Assembly: GCA_016926765.1 (NCBI GenBank)
Contig: JAFGNY010000234.1
Location: 1 to 30,412 of the forward strand
DNA length: 30,412 bases
DNA from: Bacteroidales bacterium
GTDB taxonomy: Bacteria; Bacteroidota; Bacteroidia; Bacteroidales; FEN-979
Reading direction: 5' to 3'
Positions 7,701-14,772 of this stretch are shown piece after piece. The translations under genes were made by a program, and so were the position numbers. The notes under the pieces were generated by a model, which was not told the origin of the DNA, searched no databases, and saw only the letters and a list, made by a program, of their open reading frames with translations. Each line of letters opens with the position of its first letter. Position 1 is the first letter of the stretch.

Positions 7701-8057
7701 TTATGGTTGGGGGGTATTGACCCAAAGGATCACATATTGCTCAATTCCCGCCCATACCTGCACTGCACCATAGTCTTCCCAATGTTCGGTATCATACCAG
7801 TAGTAGATCGGAGGAAGGTTCAGAAAAAGGACTTCCCCGTCCTCATCGGTCCACTGGTTGGTGATGTAGTTTCCTGCTTTCAGGTTTTCATAGCTGGTAG
7901 CAAGATAAACCTGCTCCCCAACCAGGAGATTTCCGTTCGAGTCCATGACCCTGATCACCAGAAGGCCAACCGTTGCCTCTTCCGAGCTGCAAGATGGCAG
8001 CATCACACTCGTGGCGAAAAAGAGAAAGCCGGATAGGATAATAAACAACTTTTTCAT
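7701..8057 (-). CDS. Small secreted lipoprotein, unknown function
   Basis: I do not recognise a specific family. The 118-residue protein has a lysine-led hydrophobic signal peptide ending in a lipobox-like MLPSC, so it is probably lipidated at Cys23 and anchored in a membrane. The mature part starts VGLLVIRVMDSNGNLLVGEQVYLA and later has TDEDGEVLFLNLPP. This resembles the small beta-sandwich domains (carboxypeptidase regulatory or SpaA type) that bring a polar turn followed by a glycine-rich strand. It is aromatic-rich near the C-terminus. It lies between the atp operon and the divergent tolC gene and has its own -7 element, so it may be transcribed alone. Confidence 0.7.
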   Translation of the reverse strand: MKKLFIILSGFLFFATSVMLPSCSSEEATVGLLVIRVMDSNGNLLVGEQVYLATSYENLKAGNYITNQWTDEDGEVLFLNLPPIYYWYDTEHWEDYGAVQVWAGIEQYVILWVNTPQP

Positions 8058-8082
8058 GCGGAAGGGTCTTTAAAATCTGCAA

Positions 8083-8090
8083 CAAAGATA
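8083..8090 (-). promoter_or_regulatory. Possible -7 element for the lipoprotein gene
   Basis: On the minus strand this reads TATCTTTG, an exact TAnnTTTG match, 26 bases upstream of the lipoprotein ATG. A clear -33 TTG at the usual spacing was not found. Confidence 0.45.
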
Positions 8091-8175
8091 GCAAAAAACA
8101 GCCATTCGTAAAATAAATCCTGTGATTATCAGTTTGTAACATTTGAGTGTGGCAGACGTCTAAGTTTTTCAGTCC

Positions 8176-8205
8176 TTGCGGATTTATTAAAATTCCGTAC
8201 ATTTG
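8176..8205 (+). promoter_or_regulatory. Bacteroidetes-type promoter for the tolC-hlyD-tsaB genes
   Basis: TTG at 8176-8178 is followed after exactly 19 bases by TACATTTG at 8198-8205. This is the Bacteroidetes primary sigma pattern, TTG at -33 and TAnnTTTG at -7. Transcription would begin around 8210-8214, giving a very short leader before the ATG at 8226. It is the best promoter match in the window. Confidence 0.75.
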
Positions 8206-8225
8206 AACCTTTAAATGAACATGTC

Positions 8226-9683
8226 ATGTTTCGATTAACCACACTCCCGATGGGCAAACTGTATTTAGCCATCAGCTTTTCACTCCTGTTAGCTTCCTCT
8301 TCTTTTTCTCAGAAAATCTGGACTCTGGAAGATTGTGTTGAGTATGCTCTTGAAAACAATCTCGACATACAGAAACAGATCCAGTCGGTAGAATCGAACC
8401 GGGTCACACTTTTACAAAGCGGCCTGAGTATGTTGCCCAACCTCAATTTCAATGCTTCCAATATCTGGAACACGGGGCAAACCATTGACCAGTATACCAA
8501 TACATTTGCCACTACCACGGTACGGTCCAACAACTTCAGTGTCTCCAGTAATGTGACTCTTTTCAACGGATTACAAAAATTCAATTCCCTGAAGCGAAAT
8601 CAAATTGAATTAATGGCCAGCCGTTACGACCTTGATGTCATTAAAAACGATATTTCTCTGGCGGTTGCAGGTTATTATCTGGATATTCTCTTCAACAAAG
8701 AGATCCTTGATGTCACCGAAAGCCAGTTAACCATCACTACCGAGCAGGTTGAACGGGTAAGGAAGATGGTGGAAGCAGGTGCTGCTGCCCAGGGAGATCT
8801 GTTGAATATCCAGGCCCAGGCCTCCACCGAAGAACTGAATACCGTCGAGGCCAGAAACAGGCTGAATATCTCTTACCTTTCCCTTCAGCAACTCATTGAC
8901 CTCACCATTTCCAGTGATTTTGACATCGAAAAACCACGACTGAAAGAGGTAGCCCCTCCGAAAGAGATGATTACTGCGGAGACGATCTATGGGCATGCCT
9001 TGACAACCCGCCCGGAAATAAAAAGCGCTGAACTGAGGATTGAGAGCGCAAATAAATCCCTTGCGATAGCCCGCGGGGGGCAATCACCCAGCCTGACCTT
9101 TGGCGGCTCCTATGCCACCGGCTATTCAGGCGCAGCCAAAACGATTGATCCCAACATTCCTCCCGTCATCACTACCTATCCGATAGGGATTACCCAACTC
9201 ACACATGATACTGTTCTGGGGTATCAATCGACCTATTCCTATAAAACAAAGTCTTTTTCTGATCAGTGGAACGACAACGATAATCTCTCTCTTGGATTCA
9301 ACCTCTATATTCCCATCTTTAATGGCTGGCAGGTACGCTCCTCGATTACCCAGGCGAAAATCCAGCGAAATATTGCGGAGCTGGACCTGGAACAGAGGAA
9401 AAGGACACTGCAGAAGACTATTGAGCAGGCTTACGCCGATGCCGTTGCCGCTCTCCAGAAATACACTTCTGCCCACCAGAAAGTGCAGGCCCAGGAAGAG
9501 TCTTTCAAATACACTGAACAGAAATTTGATGTTGGAATGGTCACATCCTACGATTACAACAACAGCAAAAAAGATCTGACAAGTGCACAGTCTGAGTTAT
9601 TACAGGCTAAATACGATTTTATATTTAAAACCACGATACTTGACTTTTACATGGGAAATCCAATCCGTATCAGTCAGAATTAA
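8226..9683 (+). CDS. TolC family outer-membrane efflux protein
   Basis: TolC-type proteins form the trimeric outer-membrane barrel and periplasmic tunnel of tripartite exporters or type I secretion. The 485-residue protein starts with a signal peptide that ends near SSFSQ (residue 29 from this start). An internal ATG at 8250 (MGKLYLAISF) is an equally good start. The mature part opens with the typical WTLEDCVEYALENNLDIQ and shows the two-fold internal duplication of long coiled helices: one around residues 60-240, and a second, ending in EQKFDVGMVTSYDYNNSKKD, towards the C-terminus. It is followed after 11 bases by an adaptor gene, so both belong to one exporter. Confidence 0.94.
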   Translation: MFRLTTLPMGKLYLAISFSLLLASSSFSQKIWTLEDCVEYALENNLDIQKQIQSVESNRVTLLQSGLSMLPNLNFNASNIWNTGQTIDQYTNTFATTTVRSNNFSVSSNVTLFNGLQKFNSLKRNQIELMASRYDLDVIKNDISLAVAGYYLDILFNKEILDVTESQLTITTEQVERVRKMVEAGAAAQGDLLNIQAQASTEELNTVEARNRLNISYLSLQQLIDLTISSDFDIEKPRLKEVAPPKEMITAETIYGHALTTRPEIKSAELRIESANKSLAIARGGQSPSLTFGGSYATGYSGAAKTIDPNIPPVITTYPIGITQLTHDTVLGYQSTYSYKTKSFSDQWNDNDNLSLGFNLYIPIFNGWQVRSSITQAKIQRNIAELDLEQRKRTLQKTIEQAYADAVAALQKYTSAHQKVQAQEESFKYTEQKFDVGMVTSYDYNNSKKDLTSAQSELLQAKYDFIFKTTILDFYMGNPIRISQN

Positions 9684-9694
9684 ACTTTAACTCC

Positions 9695-11071
9695 ATGGCT
9701 TCTAAAAAATCAAAGAAAAAACTCTGGATTATTATTGCCTCCGTGGCTGTTCTTGCCATTATCATTATCCTGGCCACGATCAAAGGCGGGAAAAATGATG
9801 GGATCAAAGTCTCTGTTGAACTCGTTGCGAAGAGAACGATTGTTCAGACTGTCTCTTCCAACGGAAAGATCCAGCCTGAAACAGATGTGAAGATATCTCC
9901 CTATATCTCCGGTGAAGTGGTTGAACTCTATGTAAAAGAGGGTGACGAAGTCAAGAAGGGGGAACTCCTGGCAAAGATCGACCCGGAGATCTATATTTCA
10001 CAATACGACCAGAGTGTTGCTTCGGTAAATACCCAGAAAGCCAATGAATCGAATTCTGTTGCCCGGCTGGCCCAAATGGAGGCACAGTTTGAAAATGCCC
10101 GGCTGAATTTCGAGCGGCAACAGAAGTTATTTGATCAAAACGTGATCTCTAAAGCAGATTTTGACCAGGCGAAAGCAAATTTTGAGGTGGCAAAGGCGCA
10201 GGTCACCTCCGCCAACCAGGATGTGAAAGCTTCGGCGTTTATGGTTAAAAGTTCGGAAGCTGCACTGAAACGGGCCACGGATGACCTGACCCGGACAGCC
10301 ATCTTCGCACCGAACGACGGAACGGTATCCAAGCTGAATGTCCTGAAAGGGGAGCGCGTTACCGGAGCCTCACAGTTTTCAAGTGGTACTGAAATCATGC
10401 GGCTGGCTAACCTTAACGAGATGGAAGCCCAGGTAGAGGTGAATGAAAACGATATCATCCGGGTAAACCTCGGCGATACTGCATTGATTGAAATAGATGC
10501 CTACCTCAACCGCAAATTCAAAGGAATCGTTACTGAAATCGCTACATCTGCCAATACTACCGGTGTCAGTGTCGACCAGGTAACCAACTTCAATGTCAAG
10601 ATTCACCTGCTGAAAGAGTCGTATGAAGATTTGCTTGACCCTGAAAAACCCTTTTTCAGTCCGTTCCGCCCCGGGATGTCCTGTACAGTGGAAATCCAAA
10701 CGGAAACAGCCTATCATGTGCTAACGGTGCCTATCCAGGCTGTAACTACCCGGGTATCACAGGATACGCTGGATAAACTGAATGCACAAAATGTGGAGAC
10801 GGAGCAACACGATGACCGTGAAATTGAGCGTGTGACAACAAAAAAGACTGAAGAGATCCAGGAATGCGTGTTCATTTTTGACGATGGGATTGCCGGAAAA
10901 CGCGATGTCAAAACAGGGATCCAGGACAACACCTATATTGAGATCAAAGAGGGCCTTTCCGACAGCCTGGAGGTGATCACTGCCCCTTATTCGGTCGTAT
11001 CAAAAACCCTTAAAGATGGCGACAAAGTGAAAAAAGTTGACCGGAAGGATCTTTTTAGCGCAAGCAAATAA
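9695..11071 (+). CDS. HlyD/MacA-type periplasmic adaptor (membrane fusion protein)
   Basis: Adaptors of this family bridge an inner-membrane pump to TolC. The 458-residue protein has a lysine-rich start, one membrane anchor (about residues 9-28), a barrel-sandwich half-motif (SGEVVELYVKEGDEVKKGELLAKID), a coiled-coil hairpin around residues 110-200, and the second half-motif (APNDGTVSKLNVLKGERV). A beta-barrel domain follows (FRPGMSCTVEI). The C-terminal region contains an acidic, polar insert near residues 355-385. It pairs with the TolC gene upstream. No ABC or RND pump gene follows; the next gene is tsaB, whose ATG overlaps this stop by one base (TAATG). Confidence 0.94.
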   Translation: MASKKSKKKLWIIIASVAVLAIIIILATIKGGKNDGIKVSVELVAKRTIVQTVSSNGKIQPETDVKISPYISGEVVELYVKEGDEVKKGELLAKIDPEIYISQYDQSVASVNTQKANESNSVARLAQMEAQFENARLNFERQQKLFDQNVISKADFDQAKANFEVAKAQVTSANQDVKASAFMVKSSEAALKRATDDLTRTAIFAPNDGTVSKLNVLKGERVTGASQFSSGTEIMRLANLNEMEAQVEVNENDIIRVNLGDTALIEIDAYLNRKFKGIVTEIATSANTTGVSVDQVTNFNVKIHLLKESYEDLLDPEKPFFSPFRPGMSCTVEIQTETAYHVLTVPIQAVTTRVSQDTLDKLNAQNVETEQHDDREIERVTTKKTEEIQECVFIFDDGIAGKRDVKTGIQDNTYIEIKEGLSDSLEVITAPYSVVSKTLKDGDKVKKVDRKDLFSASK

Positions 11072-11835
11072 TGTCACTTATCCTGGCTCTTGAAACAGCC
11101 ACTCCCGTTTGTTCTGTTGCTCTCGCCCGTGATGGAGAGGTTCTCTCCCTTTCTGAGTCGGCCATCCCAAACGGACACGCAGGGATGATAACACTACTGA
11201 TTGAGAAACTCTTTTCGGAATCCTCGTTGCACTATACCGATCTCGACGCCATTGCGGTGAGTATGGGACCGGGGTCTTATACTGGATTGCGTATTGGCGT
11301 GGCAACGGCAAAAGGTCTTTGCTATGCGCTGGACAAACCCCTGATTGCTATTCCGACGTTGGAAGCGATGACAGCCGGAATGAAACACTACCCCTCCCCC
11401 AGCCCCTCCCCAGTTGCTTCGCATTCGCTCGCAAGGGAGGGGTGTGACGGCCAACTGCCAACTGCCAACTGCCGACTGCTCTTCTGCCCGATGATCGATG
11501 CCCGGAGGATGGAGGTGTTTTGCGCGGTGTTTGATTCGGATCTCAAGGAGATTCGTTCAACCGATGCGGTGATTGTGGATGAGCATTCGTTTGAAGAGTT
11601 GCTGGATCAGCATCCGGTTCTTTTTGCCGGAAACGGATCCGGAAAATGCAAAGAGAAGTTATCCGGGAATCCGAATGCACTGTTTTTGGATCATTTTCAA
11701 CCTTCCGCAAAATTCCTGATCGAACTTGCAGAACAGAAGTTTCGTGAAAACAGGTTTGAAAACCTGGCCTACTTTGAACCCTTCTACCTGAAAGATTTCA
11801 TCGCCGGCAAACCAAAGGTCAAAGGTCTGAAGTAA
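11071..11835 (+). CDS. tsaB: tRNA threonylcarbamoyladenosine modification protein TsaB, with a repeat-encoded insertion
   Basis: TsaB is the ASKHA-fold partner of TsaD in making t6A37 on tRNAs that read ANN codons. The 254-residue protein has the family start LILALETATPVCSVAL, the motif SMGPGSYTGLRIGVATAKGL at residues 64-83, and PMIDARRMEVF at 140-150. Between them, residues about 106-135 are an extra loop with no family counterpart: a proline-serine run, then SLAREGCDG, then QLPTANC. That loop is encoded by a GC-rich inverted repeat plus a heptamer array (11386-11480). The reading frame is intact and both flanks align with the family, so the protein is probably functional. The start overlaps the stop of the adaptor gene. 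Confidence 0.93.
   Translation: MSLILALETATPVCSVALARDGEVLSLSESAIPNGHAGMITLLIEKLFSESSLHYTDLDAIAVSMGPGSYTGLRIGVATAKGLCYALDKPLIAIPTLEAMTAGMKHYPSPSPSPVASHSLAREGCDGQLPTANCRLLFCPMIDARRMEVFCAVFDSDLKEIRSTDAVIVDEHSFEELLDQHPVLFAGNGSGKCKEKLSGNPNALFLDHFQPSAKFLIELAEQKFRENRFENLAYFEPFYLKDFIAGKPKVKGLK
11386..11480. repeat. Repeat block inserted in tsaB: inverted repeat plus AACTGCC heptamer array
   Basis: CCCCTCCC (two runs between 11391 and 11410) is matched by GGGAGGGG at 11435-11442, giving a stem whose loop holds TTGCTTCGCATTCGCTCGCAA-like sequence. Directly after it, AACTGCC repeats at 11453, 11460 and 11467, followed by GACTGCT at 11474, in exact 7-base register. The whole block is translated within tsaB. 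Confidence 0.85.
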
Positions 11836-11851
11836 AAGATAACAAAAACGA

Positions 11852-11883
11852 CCACTGCACCACAGCACTATGGCACTATATCA
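11852..11883. repeat. Degenerate 8-base tandem array after tsaB
   Basis: Units CCACTGCA, CCACAGCA, CTATGGCA and CTATATCA run in strict 8-base register in the 65-base gap between the convergent tsaB and Omp28-like genes. C at position 1 and A at position 8 are constant. Confidence 0.6.
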
Positions 11884-11900
11884 ACCTATCACCACAACGT

Positions 11901-13361
11901 TTATCTCAACAGTACGCAGCGTCTCGTCACGGTTGCATCCGGAGAGACGAGTCTGTAAAAATAGACCCCATCCGGCATCCGGACTCCGCCATCATTGAGG
12001 CCATTCCAGTAAACGCAGTGAGTGCCTTTTACCTGTACGCCATTCACCAGAGTTTTTACCTTCCCGCCGCTGAAGTTGAATACCTCGATCAGCACTGTTG
12101 AAGGTTTTGTGACAAGATAATCAATCCGCGTGGTGGAGCTGAACGGATTGGGATAGTTCATGGAGAGAGTACTTTTATCGGCCGGTTTTTGTTCTCCGAT
12201 TTCGGTATAAAGTCCTTCATTCACAGCAATCACAACATAATGGGTATCCACCTGGCTGACTATCATCAACTGATCATAGAGATAGACTGTCTCTCCTTCT
12301 ACAGGAAGCGGCAGGACTACATTCAGATCGACTGACTCTCCGGGATTAAGTGTATAGGGAAAGTCGGTAAAGGGCCAGGGATCAACCGACCAGGGGAAAG
12401 GAGAGGTGGTCAGTGATTCCTCTTGAACATAGATCAAATCCAGGCTGGCATCGGTTGGATTTCCAATCGATACGAGTTGGCCATCAATACATTGCTGGGG
12501 ATTGTCATATACCAGCGTGTCGGACGACAGTTCCACATCGGGCGTGATGTAGGTCGTATCCCCGGCATGACAGCCAATCCCGGTAATAACTTCCGTGGAA
12601 CTGTTATCCAGTACAAAAGCAAGTAACTCGCAATTCTCGATAATGTAGTCGGTGCCGGAATAGTCGTAGGTGAAAATTCTCCGGTAGAAGGTTCCGGCCG
12701 TGGCATCTGTGAGGATTGGGTCGCCCCATTGTCCCACAAAAGCCTCCCGGAAGGTATGTTTATGTGTGTATGGATAGGTTGCGCCTGCCTGATGTGAAAC
12801 AAGGTCATTCTCGGCCAGCGTGACCATCAGGTTGTGTTCGCCCGGGAAGTCCTCCGTATAGTAGATATCTACCACCACTGTGAGGATGCTGTTGGCTTCA
12901 TCGTAGCTTGTAGCCATCCCCACATTCATGGGAGAGGGTTCTGCCAGGATGGTGCTGGTATGGGCAGGCCAGCTCGTCCGGCTCATCAACCGCTCAGGGG
13001 GAGTCCAAACACGACGCTGGATAAAGGCGCTTGGCATAAACCTGCTGGTTCCGCAATAAGGGGTCATATACAGACTGTCTGGAAAGTGTCGGCGAAAATC
13101 CGGATCTCCGGCAGTAGGGGTAGTATAACTCGAATTATAAGGATGATAAGCCACACAGAAGGCTCTTCCCGGATGATCGGCAAGAATCTGCGCCATCACC
13201 TGGTGTCCGGCCGGACAGTTAGGGCAGTTTACTCCTGTGAACTCTTCCAGGATAGCATTCTTATCCAGAGGTTCTATCGGCACATAATGCTGTGCTAACA
13301 TCAGGCAGGGAATCAATAATCCAGCGATCCCCAGGCTTACAGATCGGCAAAATGTTTTCAT
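11901..13361 (-). CDS. Omp28-like thioredoxin-fold secreted protein with T9SS sorting domain
   Basis: This protein resembles the Omp28-related family of Bacteroidetes. From the ATG at 13361 it has 486 residues; the open frame extends 25 codons further up but the added sequence hides the signal peptide. The signal runs to about MLAQ (residue 24). The mature part begins with AILEEFTGVNCPNCPAGHQV, where Cys46 and Cys49 form a CxxC like that of thioredoxins, followed by FCVAYHPYN. A beta-rich middle region precedes a C-terminal sorting domain (about residues 402-486) that starts NYPNPFSSTTRIDY and ends DGVYFYRLVS...RCVLLR, typical of type A T9SS cargo. The natural substrate or partner is unknown. 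Confidence 0.87.
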   Translation of the reverse strand: MKTFCRSVSLGIAGLLIPCLMLAQHYVPIEPLDKNAILEEFTGVNCPNCPAGHQVMAQILADHPGRAFCVAYHPYNSSYTTPTAGDPDFRRHFPDSLYMTPYCGTSRFMPSAFIQRRVWTPPERLMSRTSWPAHTSTILAEPSPMNVGMATSYDEANSILTVVVDIYYTEDFPGEHNLMVTLAENDLVSHQAGATYPYTHKHTFREAFVGQWGDPILTDATAGTFYRRIFTYDYSGTDYIIENCELLAFVLDNSSTEVITGIGCHAGDTTYITPDVELSSDTLVYDNPQQCIDGQLVSIGNPTDASLDLIYVQEESLTTSPFPWSVDPWPFTDFPYTLNPGESVDLNVVLPLPVEGETVYLYDQLMIVSQVDTHYVVIAVNEGLYTEIGEQKPADKSTLSMNYPNPFSSTTRIDYLVTKPSTVLIEVFNFSGGKVKTLVNGVQVKGTHCVYWNGLNDGGVRMPDGVYFYRLVSPDATVTRRCVLLR

Positions 13362-13494
13362 GCTTGTACTATTTTGTTGCTGATTGATTGGAGAGATAAA
13401 AATACATATTCTTTTTATATTCTCGATTGTTTTCATGAAGAGACTCTTTTTCGGGATGATTTTTCTAATTTAGCCAGGCAATTATTCCCTGAAT

Positions 13495-14676
13495 ATGGCT
13501 GAAACAAATCACTATAAGGCTCCTGACCACTATCTGGTTGATGATCTGCTCACGGATGAGCACAAGATCGTGAGAAATGCCGTTCGAGATTGGGTTAACC
13601 GGCATGTGAAACCTATCATTGAAGTACAATATGAAAAAGCTCAATTCCCCATACATCTGATCCGTGAAATGGGGCAGATCGGCGCCTTTGGTCCATTTAT
13701 TCCCGAAGGGTACGGCGGCCCGGGTCTCGACTATATCTCCTATGGGCTGATCATGCAGGAACTTGAGCGGGGCGATTCCGGGATCCGTTCCATGGCATCG
13801 GTCCAGTCGTCGCTGGTTATGTATCCGATTTTTTCATACGGATCTGAAGAACAAAAGAGGAAATACCTGCCCTCCCTGGCGACAGGAGAGCTGATTGGTT
13901 GTTTCGGGCTCACCGAACCCGACCACGGGTCCGATCCCGGAAGCATGAAAACCCATGTAAAAGAGATGGACGATCATTTCCTTTTAAATGGCTCCAAGAT
14001 GTGGATCACCAATTCCAGCATTGCCGATGTGGCGGTGGTTTGGGCAAAAGATGAGGCCGGCGTGATCAGGGGGTTCATCGTGGAAAAGGGCTGGGAAGGA
14101 TTCACTGCGCCCGAGATCCATGGTAAGTGGTCGCTGCGGGCTTCCGTGACCGGTGAACTCGTATTTGACAACGTGAAAGTTCCGAAAGATCATATCCTGC
14201 CTAACGTGGAAGGGTTGAGAGGCCCTCTGAGCTGCCTCAACTCTGCCCGCTTCGGTATCGCCTGGGGTGCAATCGGAGCAGCTATGGATTGCTATGATGC
14301 AGCTGTAAGGTATTCTCTCGAACGGATTCAGTTCGACAAACCAATCGGAGGATTCCAGCTTCAGCAGAAGAAACTGGCGGAGGCTTTGACTGAGATCACC
14401 AAAGCCCAGTTGCTTGCCTGGCGAATGGGAGTCCTTCGCAACGAAGGCCGTGTCACAGCAGCACAGATATCGATGGCCAAACGGAACAATGTCGCTATGG
14501 CCCTCACTATCGCCAGGGAGTTGCGCCAGGTTCTCGGTGCCATGGGAATTACCAATGATTTCCCGATGATGCGCCATATGATGAACCTCGAATCGGTAAT
14601 CACGTATGAAGGAACTCACGACATTCACCTGCTGATTACGGGAGCGGAGATAACCGGGATTCAGGCTTATAAATAG
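13495..14676 (+). CDS. gcdH: Acyl-CoA dehydrogenase, glutaryl-CoA dehydrogenase-like
   Basis: This FAD enzyme oxidises an acyl-CoA at the alpha-beta bond; the closest recognisable relative is glutaryl-CoA dehydrogenase, which also decarboxylates to crotonyl-CoA. The 393-residue protein keeps features of that subfamily: QELERGDSGIRSMASVQSSL with Arg98 (the substrate-carboxylate arginine of the human enzyme), GCFGLTEPDHGSDP, the FAD-contact WITNS, and TYEGTHDIH with the catalytic base Glu372. Specificity beyond this subfamily is inferred. It appears monocistronic. Its stop codon lies inside the first unit of an 8-base array. No electron-transfer flavoprotein gene is adjacent. Confidence 0.88.
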   Translation: MAETNHYKAPDHYLVDDLLTDEHKIVRNAVRDWVNRHVKPIIEVQYEKAQFPIHLIREMGQIGAFGPFIPEGYGGPGLDYISYGLIMQELERGDSGIRSMASVQSSLVMYPIFSYGSEEQKRKYLPSLATGELIGCFGLTEPDHGSDPGSMKTHVKEMDDHFLLNGSKMWITNSSIADVAVVWAKDEAGVIRGFIVEKGWEGFTAPEIHGKWSLRASVTGELVFDNVKVPKDHILPNVEGLRGPLSCLNSARFGIAWGAIGAAMDCYDAAVRYSLERIQFDKPIGGFQLQQKKLAEALTEITKAQLLAWRMGVLRNEGRVTAAQISMAKRNNVAMALTIARELRQVLGAMGITNDFPMMRHMMNLESVITYEGTHDIHLLITGAEITGIQAYK

Positions 14677-14702
14677 CGAAATAGCGAAATAGCGAAATAG
14701 TG
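14671..14702. repeat. 8-base tandem array AAATAGCG at the acyl-CoA dehydrogenase stop
   Basis: Four units: AAATAGCG at 14671, 14679 and 14687, and AAATAGTG at 14695. The last lysine codon and the TAG stop of the acyl-CoA dehydrogenase are part of the first unit. Confidence 0.85.
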
Positions 14703-14744
14703 ACTTGGTTTACTGGCAATCCATAGCAATCATTGACAAAGTAT

Positions 14745-14752
14745 TACCTTTG
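14745..14752 (+). promoter_or_regulatory. Probable -7 element for ispG
   Basis: TACCTTTG matches TAnnTTTG exactly. It overlaps an upstream GTG (14752), so that GTG would not be in the transcript. This favours the ATG at 14773 as the ispG start. The -33 partner is unclear. Confidence 0.5.
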
Positions 14753-14772
14753 TGCCTGTCGAGAATTTTCTG

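Noticed and set aside
13984..14628. 214-codon minus-strand frame within the acyl-CoA dehydrogenase gene
   Set aside because: The sense frame is a clear family member along its whole length; the antisense frame is incidental.
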